Source: Stipa capillata (Eukaryota > Streptophyta > Magnoliopsida > Poales > Poaceae). From it: 64,000 bases of DNA. The stretch's first letter is position 1. Each line of letters starts with the position of its first letter. The stretch spans positions 744,001-808,000 of the forward strand of contig JAGXJF010002547.1 in assembly GCA_019208055.1 (NCBI GenBank), given 5' to 3'. The position numbers were made by a program, and so were the translations under genes. Positions 34,680 to 45,952 of the stretch are shown one piece after another. A model generated the notes under the pieces. The model searched no databases and had not been told where the DNA came from. It worked only from the letters and a program-made list of their open reading frames with translations.

Positions 34680-34805
34680 TGCCAAGAGCACTGGCACTGA
34701 CAAATGCTGCAGAAGCCTGCATAAGGATCCTAGGAGGAACAGTCACTGATGTATCTTCAGTTCACAGCTCTCGCTGATCCCAACAAAGGAGTAAAATCTC
34801 ATCAG
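34680..34805 (-). pseudogene. SPX-MFS transporter fragment, MFS part
   Basis: The minus strand reads GSARAVN, a TGA where relatives have Arg, RYISDC, then after a 2-bp loss RILMQASAAFVSASALGMACG. This is the conserved cytoplasmic loop and helix of the MFS half of plant SPX-MFS vacuolar phosphate transporters. A short deletion just upstream removes part of LLCGMGS. The MFS part lies upstream, on the same strand, of the SPX part at 31013-31570, the reverse of the gene order, so the two pieces are not one gene. Confidence 0.8.
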
Positions 34806-35342
34806 AGTCAATGGTTATGTCTTTGATTAGATATTGAGGTGTACTTTGATTCACAGGAATCTCACAGGAAACAGTTCTCACCCACAAAGAACACGCCCAA
34901 TGAGAAGGATCGCAAGGGAGTCAAGATCATAAAACAGAAGAAACTCTAAAACAGTTCTACTTTTGGAAATATACTAACTAATGCACATCATATCTTTTAG
35001 TAATACTCTAGAGCTCAATGCAGTGCAGCACCAAAATGTTACCCAATATCACTATTCAAAAGGCTGATCAATGCCATATTATATCCAATAAAAAAATTCA
35101 CTAAGAAACATCAATTAACATTAGATCATCCAATAATAATATATATACTCCTAAATAAGTTGAGTAAAGCAATATATCGAGACAAAGAACACTGAACTTG
35201 ATTGAAGTGACAACATTAACCATGACATTATAAAGATACCACAAATAGCATCAGAAGTTTGCGTGCTGGTTCACGTATTCCACTCATCCTATCACATACA
35301 CAACGGTTGCAACCTGCGCCCAAATAATCCAATCTAACCTTT

Positions 35343-35403
35343 TACCGCTTGGATGGCTTGGGGAAGATATCCGGGGTGAACTTCTGCGTGCTATAAGCTG
35401 CAC
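35343..35403 (-). pseudogene. Possible last coding exon of an unknown gene
   Basis: On the minus strand a TGTGCAG acceptor is followed by an open stretch ending YSTQKFTPDIFPKPSKR and a stop. It looks like a captured terminal exon, but I do not recognise the protein. Confidence 0.3.
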
Positions 35404-36699
35404 ACCAACAGTCAATCATATGTTGCGTGCTATAAGCTGTACACTGCACGTCTGTCATTTCCACTGAAATGTAAAATACTTTATTAGATTCTAATCATTC
35501 CAAATGGCATGGTGGCTAACAGCAGTAGTAACTTCAAAGAAAAGAAATTGTTTTAGTTCTCCGCTGATATTGTGAAAGAAAAGATAATACGGTACAAGCA
35601 CAATTATATCTTCTAGCAAAGCAGCCAGATGGTGGAGACCACATCTTATTATTATCCTTCTTAATGCATGTTACTGATTACCAGGATGACACACAACAGA
35701 GGTCCAGACAACATTTTGAATCCTCAAATGACTATATCTTGACTTGCTTAGAGTGATGGTTGCCCATTGCAAACTTTGATTGAAACAACAGCAAGATGCA
35801 ATCAATTGGACACTCGGCTAATACAATAAAAGTTAGCTGTACAGTTAGCTATGAACTTTAAATTTAAAATTTAAAATTTCGTTTGTTTTATAGTTGGGAC
35901 CTTAGCTAGCTATGAATCTTGCATTTGTTTTCTCAATAAGTTTGTCTTTGCACAATTTTGCTTATTATGCAGCTCAGGCAAACACACATGAGCTATATAA
36001 AGGAAGAAGAGATCCAATTAGAGCCATCACGAGACCTGAAATATGCAACACACAAAAACTCATGAATACATAGTATAGCCAGCTTAGCAGCAAGACTACC
36101 CAGGAAGTTCTTTTATGCTCCTCTCTCAACAGATCACAAAGCTGAAAAGAAAGAATCAACCAAGCAGCTGAACTGCATAGAACTATAGTAACCAGAAGTA
36201 GTCCTCAATTGAAATGACTCTTTAGCAAGCAAAATTTATTAATAGTTCTATTGAAAGCCTTCTTCACATTATTAATATTCGACATTCAATTCTGAAAGAA
36301 TGCATGACAAAAAAAAGAATCAGTGCTGAAAAAACAGCCACACGCCAATTCCAAAAAATTAGGTGCATTCATACCAAAGAATGGAAGAAGCAAGGCAATG
36401 CAAACAGTTCAGGAGATGCACTTCATTTGTACCTCTTACTTAGTGAATAAAAAAATCGAATCAATAATCGTATTTTTTTTGTAGATGGAGGTTGACTATC
36501 TGCATGAAACAGAGGTTAGGTATCAATATAGCATCTCCTGATAGAGCACCAATGGTTTAGGAGGGATTAGGGGAAGTGTCGTGATTTGCTACATCATTAG
36601 ATAAATGTGAACCGTTAGATCAATAGAGATTAGTGAAGATGGATGGTAGAGATTGTTTAGATCTGCTAAACTGGTGCTTTTAATTACAAGATAACCATC

Positions 36700-38460
36700 T
36701 CCATTAGCTCTTAATTACAAGGTATCACCTATTTAAAGTAAGTAATGGACTAAAAGGCATCACAAAAGCAACCAAGTACATGTGTAACACTCTCAAAGCA
36801 TAAACAGGGCCTCATGCTGCAACACTTTGAAATGAACGCAAATATATTTGCACAACACTACTCCATATGACGCTAATATATTTTTTATAGAAAAAATCTA
36901 AAAAAGAGAAAGAACATATATTCCACAAATTATAAAAAGTTTCTGCATCAAGCGATATATGCAGAAGATGATCATGCATAAGGTATAAATCAAGAAATAT
37001 TGGTGAAAAACTGTTATTCCTATTCCAATGTCTTATAGATCGCAGCAGAGCGAAGGCAAACAAATCTCCCTGCCTGAACATTTCACTTGATGGAATGTCA
37101 TTATGACAAGCATATTCACGATTGGAGCAACACAAATGTATGGTCATCACAGTTTCTTGGAGAGGGCTCTCATATAAAGTTGCCGATTTTATATTTCGCA
37201 TCCCGGTTTTATATTTGACATCCTGTATAATTCTGCTACTTATCTACAGCATGAAGTTCACTCAAAATAAAATCTACAACATGGAGATCCATTCCAACCT
37301 TCTATTCACGTATAAACTTCAGAGATATTGCGGGAATTTGGAGTAATGTTTAGCCACTTCCCTTGGTCTAAATGTTGTAGCTCTTGAAAAAATAATGGTA
37401 GAAAGCAACTTACTTCAGTCTATTACCACACAAAATTTCTGTTGGATCTTGGGAGCAGCGGTTGTGTTGCTCTAGGTTTGTTCGGGCTGATTGTCAAGTT
37501 TGTTCAACAAGGGATACCCATCACCTTTGCCTATTGGACATTTCTGAAATAAATCATGAAATACACATGTTATTTCAGTTTTGTTTTCTTTTTATGCGAC
37601 AGTAATTATTATGAGCAAACAATCAAGCTTGTTCTCCTGAAGGTAGTGACTGAACTCACTCTGAGATTATATTCGGATGGAAGGTTGTGAGCACTGTATG
37701 GCCATATTGCCTGAACAAATAGGACAATTAACCACAATCCAAATTGATGGCAAATAAACACTTTGGCATCCTTGATGGGTTTTACCAGGGCAGCACATAA
37801 TCACTAATGCACCAAAATGCGCTCTGACTTGAATTGTTTCTGAAACAAAAATGCCAGAAGTAAAAATAGCATTTGGAAGGTATCCAAATACTAAGATAGA
37901 GCAATTAACTGAAGTGGATACAACATCTATTTCAAGCACACTATTTACTGAATGAAGAAAGTAACAAAGGGATAACTGTGCAGCAAAGAAAAAAATATGA
38001 CAAGAAATTCACAATGCTAACCTCTTTTTTCAGAAAGGGCAAACCTTAGAGCTATGGGCAGCGGCGCCGGGGGCAGGGGGCGAGCACCGGGCGAGCGGTA
38101 GGGGACGGCGCAGCAGCGGCAGGGGGCGGGGGGGCGGTGTCGACGGCAGGGGGCGAGCGGGCAGCCGGGCGACGCCGCGACGGCAGGGCCGGGCGGGCGG
38201 GCTCGCACGCCAGGGGCAGGGGTGAGCAGGCAGCGGCGCCGGGGGGCAGGGGCGAGCGGGCGGCGCTGGGGGCAAGGGTGAGCAGGCACCGGCGCCGGGG
38301 GCGAGGGAGCGGCGCCAGGGGCGGTTTTTCCTTTGATTGTGGATGATTGGGGATTGAGTGGGCGAGCGCGGCAGGAAACGTTACATCATTAGTGAAGATG
38401 GAGATTTGCTACATCATTAGACAAAATGTTAAACGTTGGATTAAGAGAGATTAGTGAGAT
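36700..38460 (-). mobile_element. Third Helitron-related segment with GC-rich block
   Basis: At 38316-38460 the minus strand again carries the Helitron subterminal blocks (CTAATCTC, TAATGATGTAGCAAAT, GCCGCGCTCGCC, ATCATCCACAATCAAA) followed by a GC-rich repeat (38050-38330), in the same order as near 33293. The extreme 5' end is missing. The rest, to 36700, is AT-rich with no gene recognised. Confidence 0.5.
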
Positions 38461-40129
38461 GGAACCATCCTTATCCTCCCTGTTGTCTTCTTGACGGAAG
38501 CATCTTCAACCACAGCTCCTTCTTGAGCAGGAGCATCTGCTCCAGTTGCTGTGTTCTCTTCCGTGGAGGACGAGTGGAGGAAGGTGAAGCGCGAGTGACA
38601 TGGAGCGGACAGGTTTGATACCTCACTTCCAAAGAGTTCAATCTTTGGTCATTGTCATATCAGAGTACAGCAGTTGATATCCTGTTTGTTTAGAATTGGA
38701 ATGTACTAATCTCGGCTTGATCTTCGAGCAGGACCGGAGTCTTTGGTTGCCGAGTAGGGCGAGTGGAGGAAGAAGAAGCTCGATGGAAGAGGAGCAAGTG
38801 GATACGACATCACATCATACAGGTTTGATGCAGCCCATCACTTGATCGATCCATGCCCAACACGGTGGATCTGGCTTCTGGAGGATTTCGGCAAGAACTG
38901 CAGGCCACAAACGCAGCCATGTGATGACCCGATCTAGTTGCCTTGCAGAAGTAGAGCATGGAGCTCAATATTCAAAGGAATGCTCCCGGCAATCTCGTTG
39001 TGCGGCTCCCCGCACAGACATATATTAGGCTATTTAGTAGAGTTATTAGAAAAAATTAGAGGAGCCAAGATATGACTTAGACTATTTAATAGTTATTTTG
39101 AGACTTAAATCACTAAAATACCCTAAACAATACTACTAATCAATGAAATTGCACAAATGTTGGCCAACGGCAAGGCGCTGACATGTTTCCCCAGGATCGT
39201 CGCAGGGAAGCTGGCTTTCCAGGCAGGCAAGGACCTCTTTTGCTTGTTCTTCGAGCGATGGCAGCAGGGCAGCGTTGGCCGAGACAAGTGCTATCAGTAC
39301 GGTGAGAGAGGCAAGTATTTTGGAAGACAAGGGCGAAGCTCACCGGAGGATATGGGGCAGGAGGAGTGAAGACGAGGTGGTCGCAACCGAGCGAGAGGAA
39401 GAAAATGAGCTAGCGCGAGGACGCGAGCTTCGACCGGACGCGCACGATCCTTTCACCCATAGCCTAGCCGCCTTCCCTTGTTCTGCTCTCACTCACTTTT
39501 ACCATCACGCAGAGTTCCACCGGGATAGAAATATAGTGGCATACTTGTTACTCCTCTCCTTCATTCCTTACGTCCGAGAGTGCAACTTCCCTCAATGAAG
39601 AAGGTGAGATGAGCTTTTCATGGGTTGTACGTGATTCATGAAATTGTTGATCCAAGTGGATTATTTATGGCTAAACATCTGTATCAAGCTTGGTGCTTCA
39701 GGGCTAGCTAGCTATTGTGAGATTCAAAGAGGGAATAGATCGAAGAAGGTTTTTTGGTTGCCACTGTTCTTGGTCTGGAGTCTGGTGTCCAGATGGTGAA
39801 GAGTAGTGGCCTTGTAACTGATGCTTTTATCCAACCTCATCTGTTTTTCTTCTGCTAGGATCAAATTCAGGGTGAACAGACGTAGCCGATTATGTAAATC
39901 TCCTTTTACAAATATTCTTTTTTAAGCTAGCTATATCCTGATTGTTAATCGTTTATAAGTAGTATGTAGTGTGTATTGTCTTGTCAGTCATGATTTAAGT
40001 TGCTCATCAATGAGACAGGTCCCGTTTTGATTTCAGGCATGTACCGCCACCCTTCCCATCCTCATCCCTCACACCGCCACCCTACTCATGAATGGAGCAA
40101 TTCCTTCCATGTCTAGGGAAAATAGTACT
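38461..40129. other. Mixed sequence; weak LRR fragment
   Basis: At 38930-39025 the minus strand reads NEIAGSIPLNIELHALLLQG, a leucine-rich-repeat style stretch as in LRR receptor kinases, ending in a stop. It is too short to call a gene. The rest shows nothing clear. Confidence 0.3.
39136..39330 (-). CDS. Small ORF, putative secreted Cys-containing peptide
   Basis: 64 codons from ATG to stop. The N terminus MSSKILASLTVLIALVSANA looks like a signal peptide (a Lys, then a hydrophobic core and small residues before a cut site). The mature part has four Cys, in a C-x6-C-x6-C-x9-C pattern within LACLESQLPCDD.. and onward. No family was recognised. Open frames of this length arise by chance and other frames overlap it, so it could well be spurious or an exon fragment. 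Confidence 0.25.
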   Translation of the reverse strand: MSSKILASLTVLIALVSANAALLPSLEEQAKEVLACLESQLPCDDPGETCQRLAVGQHLCNFID

Positions 40130-40673
40130 TGTTAAACATAGTCCAATGCATACTTGTAGCAAGAAGATTCTAGAAGGTTCATGAGCTCTCAAGAATACCT
40201 AGATATTTGCCATGGGAGATATTAGAAATAATTCTTCATGGCAAATTAAGAAACTTCTAGAAGACATTGGAGATTACAAGAGAAAAATATTTGAGAATAA
40301 TGCTCCAGAAGAAATCAAGGATAAGGATGGAAGAGATATTTCTAGAAGATGACTCTAGAATTAGGAAATATTAAATAAGTAGATATTTTAGAAGAGAATT
40401 CTAGAAAATAGATAATTCTAGTGTAGGGGTTTGGATGTGTGCCACTTGGCACTAATCCAACGGACATGTGTAACTATAAATAGGGGTGCCACCCCTCCTC
40501 CCATGTAAAAAGAAGGGAAGAGCTACCACTACTAGCCACCATGAGTATAAGAGAGTGTTAGGGAGTGTGGCATAAAGTCCTAGGTAGTGGTAGGTTAAAA
40601 TAGTGTTGTATTAAAGTTTCTTGTAGTGAATAAAGGAGTTCCCTTGTGTAAGTGTGGTCTCCTGGGTAAGCCA
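40130..40673 (+). mobile_element. Solo LTR (copia-like)
   Basis: Starts TGTTAAACATAG after GTACT (40125-40129), and GTACT recurs at 40675-40679. It has an LTR-like layout: CTATAAATAGGGG TATA box at about 40475 and AATAAAGGAG polyadenylation motif at about 40630. The right end reads GGTAAGCCA(T), so the terminal base is uncertain. No internal coding region follows; instead a tandem repeat begins. About 544 bp. Confidence 0.6.
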
Positions 40674-40679
40674 TGTACT

Positions 40680-41025
40680 GATCAGCTACAGCAAAAACCA
40701 TCATCCCATGTCTTCACCCAACTTCTGTCAGTAAATTGCATCTAGAACACACTAGTCTTCATCCAGGCCTACTGATCAGCTACACCAAAAACCATCATCC
40801 CATGTCTTCACCCAACTTCTATCAGTAAATTGCATCCAGAACACTATAGCCTTAATCCAGGCCTACTAATCAGCTACAGCAAAAACCATCATCCCATATC
40901 TTCACCCAACTTCTGTCAGTAAATTGCATCCAAAACACTAGTCTTCATCCAAGCCTACTAATCAGCTACAGCAAAAACCATCATCCCATGTCTTCACCCA
41001 ATTTCTATCAGTAAATTGCATCGGA
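40680..41025. repeat. 94-bp tandem repeat, about 3.7 copies
   Basis: Units start at 40681, 40775, 40869 and 40961, each opening ATCAGCTACA(G/C)CAAAAACC and containing CCCAACTTCT(G/A)TCAGTA. Copies differ by a few percent. The array ends at the 3' end of the gene on the minus strand. Confidence 0.9.
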
Positions 41026-42902
41026 AACACTAGAGACTTCTGGCTCTCCTGCTGCATCGGCATTTCTAGGATCAACAATAGAGATTTCTAGCTCTCCTGC
41101 TACATCAGCATTCCTAGGATCAACACTAGACACAACAAATAATTCCCAAATTACTGTGGACCGAACCAAAGGAGCCTTAAACGCGAAGTGGTTAGACAAG
41201 TATTTCTGAAATTTCTGAAATTCTTCTGGCTCGCTCTTGTAATTGGGCATACTAGTGATGAGATCTTTTTGAAATTGATTAAAATAGGCAGGTGGAGATG
41301 ATGCACTTCTACTCACAAAACACTTAGACATAATTTTGATGAATTTATCAAGATCATCAATTATGTTCTGCTGAGTAAGATCCTCCACGGCATATTTATC
41401 TATCACAAAACGCCCATCTATTATCTTCATGTCCGACTCTTCGAACTTCCCTGCCCAAGACCGCCCTTCTTTATAAATTCTTAGGATTTCATTGAGATAC
41501 CCCTTGCCCATTCGTCTTCCAACAAAGGACGTAGCGTTGACCCATTTTTTATTGTGCAATTGATATGGCCAGACTAGAATATTATCATTGACAAAGTCTA
41601 TGAACAACTGAACACTACATGCACAAAATTACAATTATCATTAAATTAGATATTAAAGCAAAAACAAAAAACAATTATTTGTTTATAGATATACCTTTCT
41701 GGCGCAGGGACATCGTGAATAATCAAATTCGTCTTCTGTCTTATTAATGTTTCCTCCCCAAAATCATGACTTATTAGGAACATGATAACATTTTGGGTTA
41801 AAACATTCGTTAATCTAAAAAGAAAATGGATTGAGTATGTTTAATTGTTGACAACCCATAAGAGAACACTATATATACATAGCTCGGAAAGTAAATATAT
41901 GCTTGGAGCATAATTAGGTTCTTAGGATACAAAGTACTCACAACAAATCCCAAAAATCTTGAATTGCAAGAGTGAACAGAAGGCTACACCATCCACTGTC
42001 TATGACAAACAACCAGTCTTTATATATCTTGCCCAACAATGTTTGTAACCCACCCAACAAATGTCATAGCAAGAAGTTAATAGGTCTTGTCATTTTAGCA
42101 GATTTATCTTTGCCTCTTCTATTTACTTACGCTTGTCTGCTCTATTTATATTTTTACTGTTAATGTCTACTATATGTCTGCAACCAATTATATATCCTCA
42201 CCGATGTATGACATGCAAGTCTCTGATGAACCACATGTAAGAGGAAAGAGGAGAGGGACGAGGGTGAAGAAACATCCTTTGTTTTAAAAATTAAGAAAAC
42301 ATCATTTCAGTGAGAACCGTCTATCTAGGATTACAGTGCGCCCTATGCCATACCCACTGCACGATAATTGAGAATGTAAGTAGATTCAAAAAGGCAATAA
42401 TTTAATACCTGTTTTTATCACTACGGATAGCTGAAGCGAGTTCTTTGTTGAACTTTTCAATATCTGCATACAGAACACTAAAGTTGAATGACCTGATGCG
42501 CTTCATAAAATCCATTTGAGCTACAAAGTAGGGTACTTTATCCTCTCCAACTGGCACTTCACCCTCTTCATAAGTGAATCTAGAAAATACAATCAAATAG
42601 AACTTACTTTTATGGAAATATACTTTCGATAGAGCTATTGTTTCCGTATAAAAAAGATATATAAGTCTAATGGAACTTAGGTAGACTTACCCCTCTAGGA
42701 ACTCCAGAAAATCACGCTCGACCCATGTGACTGCAATTATTTCACTCATGGGGACTTGAGTACTTTCATCTGCACTAGACTGGCTGCCCATCTCTGTATT
42801 TTGACTACAGATATGAACCCCTGTGACTGCAATTATTTCACTCACGGGGACTTGAGTACTTTCATCTACACTAGACTGGCTGCCCATCTCTATATTTTGA
42901 CT
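41008..42902 (-). CDS. Unknown multi-exon gene, 3' four exons
   Basis: Four minus-strand exons splice without a single stop: 42902-42687 (ending GAGGG/GTAAGT), 42558-42406 region (GFTYEEGEVPVGEDKVPYFV..), 41816-41697 (RLTNVLTQNVIMFLISHDFG..) and 41610-41008 (SVQLFIDFVNDNILVWPYQL.. to the stop). All three introns have GT-AG ends and interrupt a codon after its second base, and each junction restores a sensible codon. The product (about 370 residues so far) is charged and soluble, with no signal or membrane segment; the last exon has a YFNQFQKDL helix-rich region and a short C-terminal repeat. I do not recognise the family. The 5' part is missing or lies beyond the Helitron end at 42972, which sits inside the upstream intron. 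It may be a live gene or a young fragment. Confidence 0.6.
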
Positions 42903-42917
42903 GCATATATGAAAGAA
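42726..42917 (-). repeat. 96-bp in-frame duplication in the unknown gene
   Basis: Units at 42726 and 42822 encode two near-identical 32-residue copies (MGSQSSVDESTQVPVSEIIA.. and MGSQSSADESTQVPMSEIIA..). The left copy runs into the exon's 5' donor end and the right copy includes the acceptor. Confidence 0.9.
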
Positions 42918-42971
42918 TTTGATGGGAAAAAGTATTTACCAAAGTACGAGAAAATAGTCAATTAGATGTAA

Positions 42972-43010
42972 CTAGTGGCCAACCCGTGCTTTCAATGGGC
43001 TAGTTTCAAC
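42972..43010 (-). mobile_element. Helitron 3' end
   Basis: On the minus strand the sequence reads CTAGCCCATTGAAAGCACGG.. then GTTGGCCACTAG followed by T. A weak stem (GCCC.../...GGGT) sits about 10 bases before CTAG, and insertion is before T, as in plant Helitron 3' ends (hairpin then CTRR/T). The Helitron body would lie at higher coordinates and may include the MINDY and FKBP pieces. No 5' end was found. Confidence 0.6.
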
Positions 43011-43447
43011 CCCGAACCGAACACAACATTTGTGATCACCTGTTGGTGGGTTGATGGAGTCATGAAGTATGACTATAGCCATCAGCCCATGAGGTCTCAA
43101 ATCCTAGGACCTTTACATGTGCATCTTTGTTAAAAAGCATGTGTCCATGTGACCTCCACAATTCACTTGTGTGTGCATGTGCTTCTACCTAGTAATTAAA
43201 AAGAAAACAAAGCTCAAACAAAGGAACTAAGTTGATAATCCAAGTGAGTCAAATTTTGGCCTTCGCGTCACGAGATAATAGCGTCACTAATCGTATTATT
43301 TTCTACAATGAATCTACAACATTATAACTCGAACCCATTTGATGGATGGTTTATGTTCTTTTCTTTTTTTTTCAGGATTAGCGTGGAAATTTCTAAGAGT
43401 TGGTAATGAGTATAAATATAGATAATAGGTAGATTGAACTAACCATT

Positions 43448-44712
43448 TTTTTTATCAGATTCCACTTGTTTTGACTTCTTTTTCTTCTTCTTCTTCTTCT
43501 TCTTTGGTTTGTGTGTCTTGTTCTTCTTTTCTTCTTTGTCTTCACTCTCTTTTGCAGCAGTGGCTGCCTCAGCTTCCCTATCTATGACCCACTGTTTACC
43601 CTGTTTCATTTACAGTTAGTCAATAATATTTAAGACGTTAATCTTCCAAAGGCACCATTCAAGTTAGCAACTCACATTTTTAGTTGGTTGCTCATCAGCG
43701 GGGAGTGGAATGAACTCACTTGTGAAGAATACTTCATCTCCGTGGGCCTAAAAAAAATTTGGTTAATAAATTGAAATGTGCTATGTTAAATGTACAGTTA
43801 AGATTTTTAACACACCAAAGTTAGTGACTTCCACATTGCACTAGGAGAATTGTTGAGATGATCTTTATTCGTTTCCAACACATACACGGTTCCCTGATGC
43901 TACAAGAACAAAACAAGAACATAATAAAACTTATAATATTATAATGTGCCTTAGTTTCCTAGCTGGACCAAAAGAGTATTACCTTGTAAAACAAACTGAC
44001 ATTATCTTTTCTATATAAGCCAGCAAGTTGTCCTTCATCAAGGGCATCAGTCAACAGGAAATACCATAAGAAGTAAGCTCAGTTCTGGAAGCTTTTAAAA
44101 CTTCTGGATCACCGAATGCTTAGTGGTCCTCAGCTCAGCAGAAGATTTTTCTCCAATTGTATTGCAAATATGGGTTTCCTAAAATCCAATAAAAATAGCA
44201 TCTAAGTGTAGGGCAATGAATACATGTTTCCTAAAATGCAACAAAAATTAGCATCTAAGGACAAAGCATTGAGTAGAATTAACATCTAAGGGTAGAGTAT
44301 TGAGTAGAGTTGGGTACCGTGGGTTCAACGATCCATCCGTGGTGAAGTGGGACATCTAAGAAATGAAACAACGTGCTTTGCACGGTTTTGCTGAAGTATC
44401 GGGTCCTGCAATGCAATATTGAGCAGATAGTTGTGAAATATGATACACAATAAGTGGTTTCACATGCTTATATACTAGCTCAAACTAAAACTAGAAAAAC
44501 TTGATAACAGGACTAATTTCAGCATGTGTGCGCACGCACAACTGTGTAGAAAACTTACCCTAGTGTATTGAACGGCTGGAGGTTGGTGTTGTCCAGTAGC
44601 GCTGACGACGCTATCTCAGGGATTGTATCGATCATCTGCTTAGTCTTCTCATACAACTCTGGGAATTTCTGTTTGTAACCCCTATGTGTCTTGTCCCAAA
44701 GAGAAGCTAAAC
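43448..44712 (-). pseudogene. MINDY-type (DUF544) deubiquitinase gene fragment
   Basis: Six minus-strand exons: 44712-44559 (LWDKTHRGYKQKFPELYEK..), 44405-44318 (LFHFLDVPLHHGWIVEPT), 44178-43983 (GEKSSAELRTTKHSVIQKF.. LTDALDEGQLAGLYRKDNVS), about 43905-43815 (HQGTVYVLETNKDHLNN.. AMWKSLTLV), 43755-43680 (HGDEVFFTSEFIPLPADEQP) and 43610-43448 (a Lys-rich tail). The PLYHGW-V-P motif, the F-L-E...LT-YG...EG-L...R-N...LY-L-T core and the final W..L...GD..F..S.F are as in MINDY-1/FAM63 deubiquitinases, which trim K48-linked ubiquitin chains. The catalytic Cys exon is not seen. Exon 3 carries at least two frameshifts, so this copy is broken; the other exons are open. Confidence 0.7.
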
Positions 44713-44929
44713 TTTCTGAAGATCAGATTGAAAAATAAACTCGCCTACGTTGTCGAATTGAGATAGGAGGGCTTGGTCAATAGGAAATGATTGCAGACGG
44801 CTATTAGTGGAGGACATGCGTGTGTAGGATCATGGCATACGATGCGGGTTTCACGGCCATTAAACTGGAAACTGTGCACCTTATAGGTCATGTCGGAGTG
44901 GGACGATGAGCTCATTGTATTAGGCCCTG

Positions 44930-45950
44930 TTTGGGAGACTTATAAAATTTTACACCGTTAAATAAATTACACTTGTATAATATCATGCACTAATGAAACC
45001 ACTTAATACAACAGGATGTTTTTACCCTTGTAAAATATTGTTTGGATAAATTACCCTTGTAAAATAACACAAGTGGAACTAGACATCATACACATCATAC
45101 AAGCTGTCAGCCATTGAGACAACTGATTCTAACAACATTAACACTCAAAATGCAAGAACAGCAAAACTAAAATACCGACGTTGCTTATATGAAATAAACA
45201 GAAGTTCAATCAAATAACATGTACTTACTTGGCACATATAAGTTTACTCTGCATACAGCAAGACAGGTAAGTAGCAAAAAAGTTTACTCAATCACGCATA
45301 CTCAAATGATGCTAATAGAGCTGTACCTTCGCCAAACTGATGACGATGAAGCCCAAACGGATGGAAAATCGGCATTTGCAGTTGGTGCTTTGCAACATTT
45401 TAACATCCAGGGAACAATGGACCAGCAATCTTTCACTAGCAATAACTAAGGTACTGTTGACTAGATATTATTTGCACTATCATAAATTCCTAACAATTGG
45501 GCTGTCGAAGATCAAAGGCTCAACCATAAAAGTAACTACTCTCATTCACAACCTGAGACTTCAATTGCTTTTGTCAGGCTGATGATATTCCAGGAGGCAG
45601 AGTTGTGTACAAAACACTACTTTTCCTTTCCTCAGAAGTATTTTAACATTATGACTACTTCTCTTATCTGATAATTATATGAACATCAACTAAAGTGGAC
45701 AATTGGAAAAAACTACAATCTTGTCAGTCCAGACAAACCAATCCTCAAACTAATTTGATGCTGAGTGCTTTGGTTCCAGCAAAGACTGAACAATTGTACG
45801 CTCCCTAAGCTCTAGCCAGAAGTGCATACATACTATGACCAGCTTGGGAAAAAAACTATAGATGTACAAGTGCAATAATCAGAGATGAAATTCGTCTATC
45901 AAAACCAACCACAGTTCCATCACGAATACATATTGATGCATCAATCTGTG
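44930..45950. other. Unassigned; possible MITE left end
   Basis: TTAGGCCCTGTTTGGGAGAC at about 44919-44938 resembles a Tourist left terminus, but the right end was not found. The rest is AT-rich with no gene. Confidence 0.35.
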
Positions 45951-45952
45951 CG

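Larger units (their letters stand above)
33294..36690 (-). mobile_element. Second Helitron-related segment, 5' end truncated
   Basis: At 36575-36690 the minus strand repeats about 110 bp of the 33293 Helitron's subterminal sequence (TTAAAAGCACCAGTTTA, then AATCTCTACC, TCTTCACTAATCTCTA and TAATGATGTAGCAAAT), but the terminal TCTACACTACTA is lost. The body to the left is AT-rich, holds an SPX-MFS exon and an unknown last exon, and reaches the start of the first Helitron. At 33610-33800 a G-C-rich motif with CTGATCA and GGGCACAATTAGT repeats two or three times. The left limit is inferred. Confidence 0.5.
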
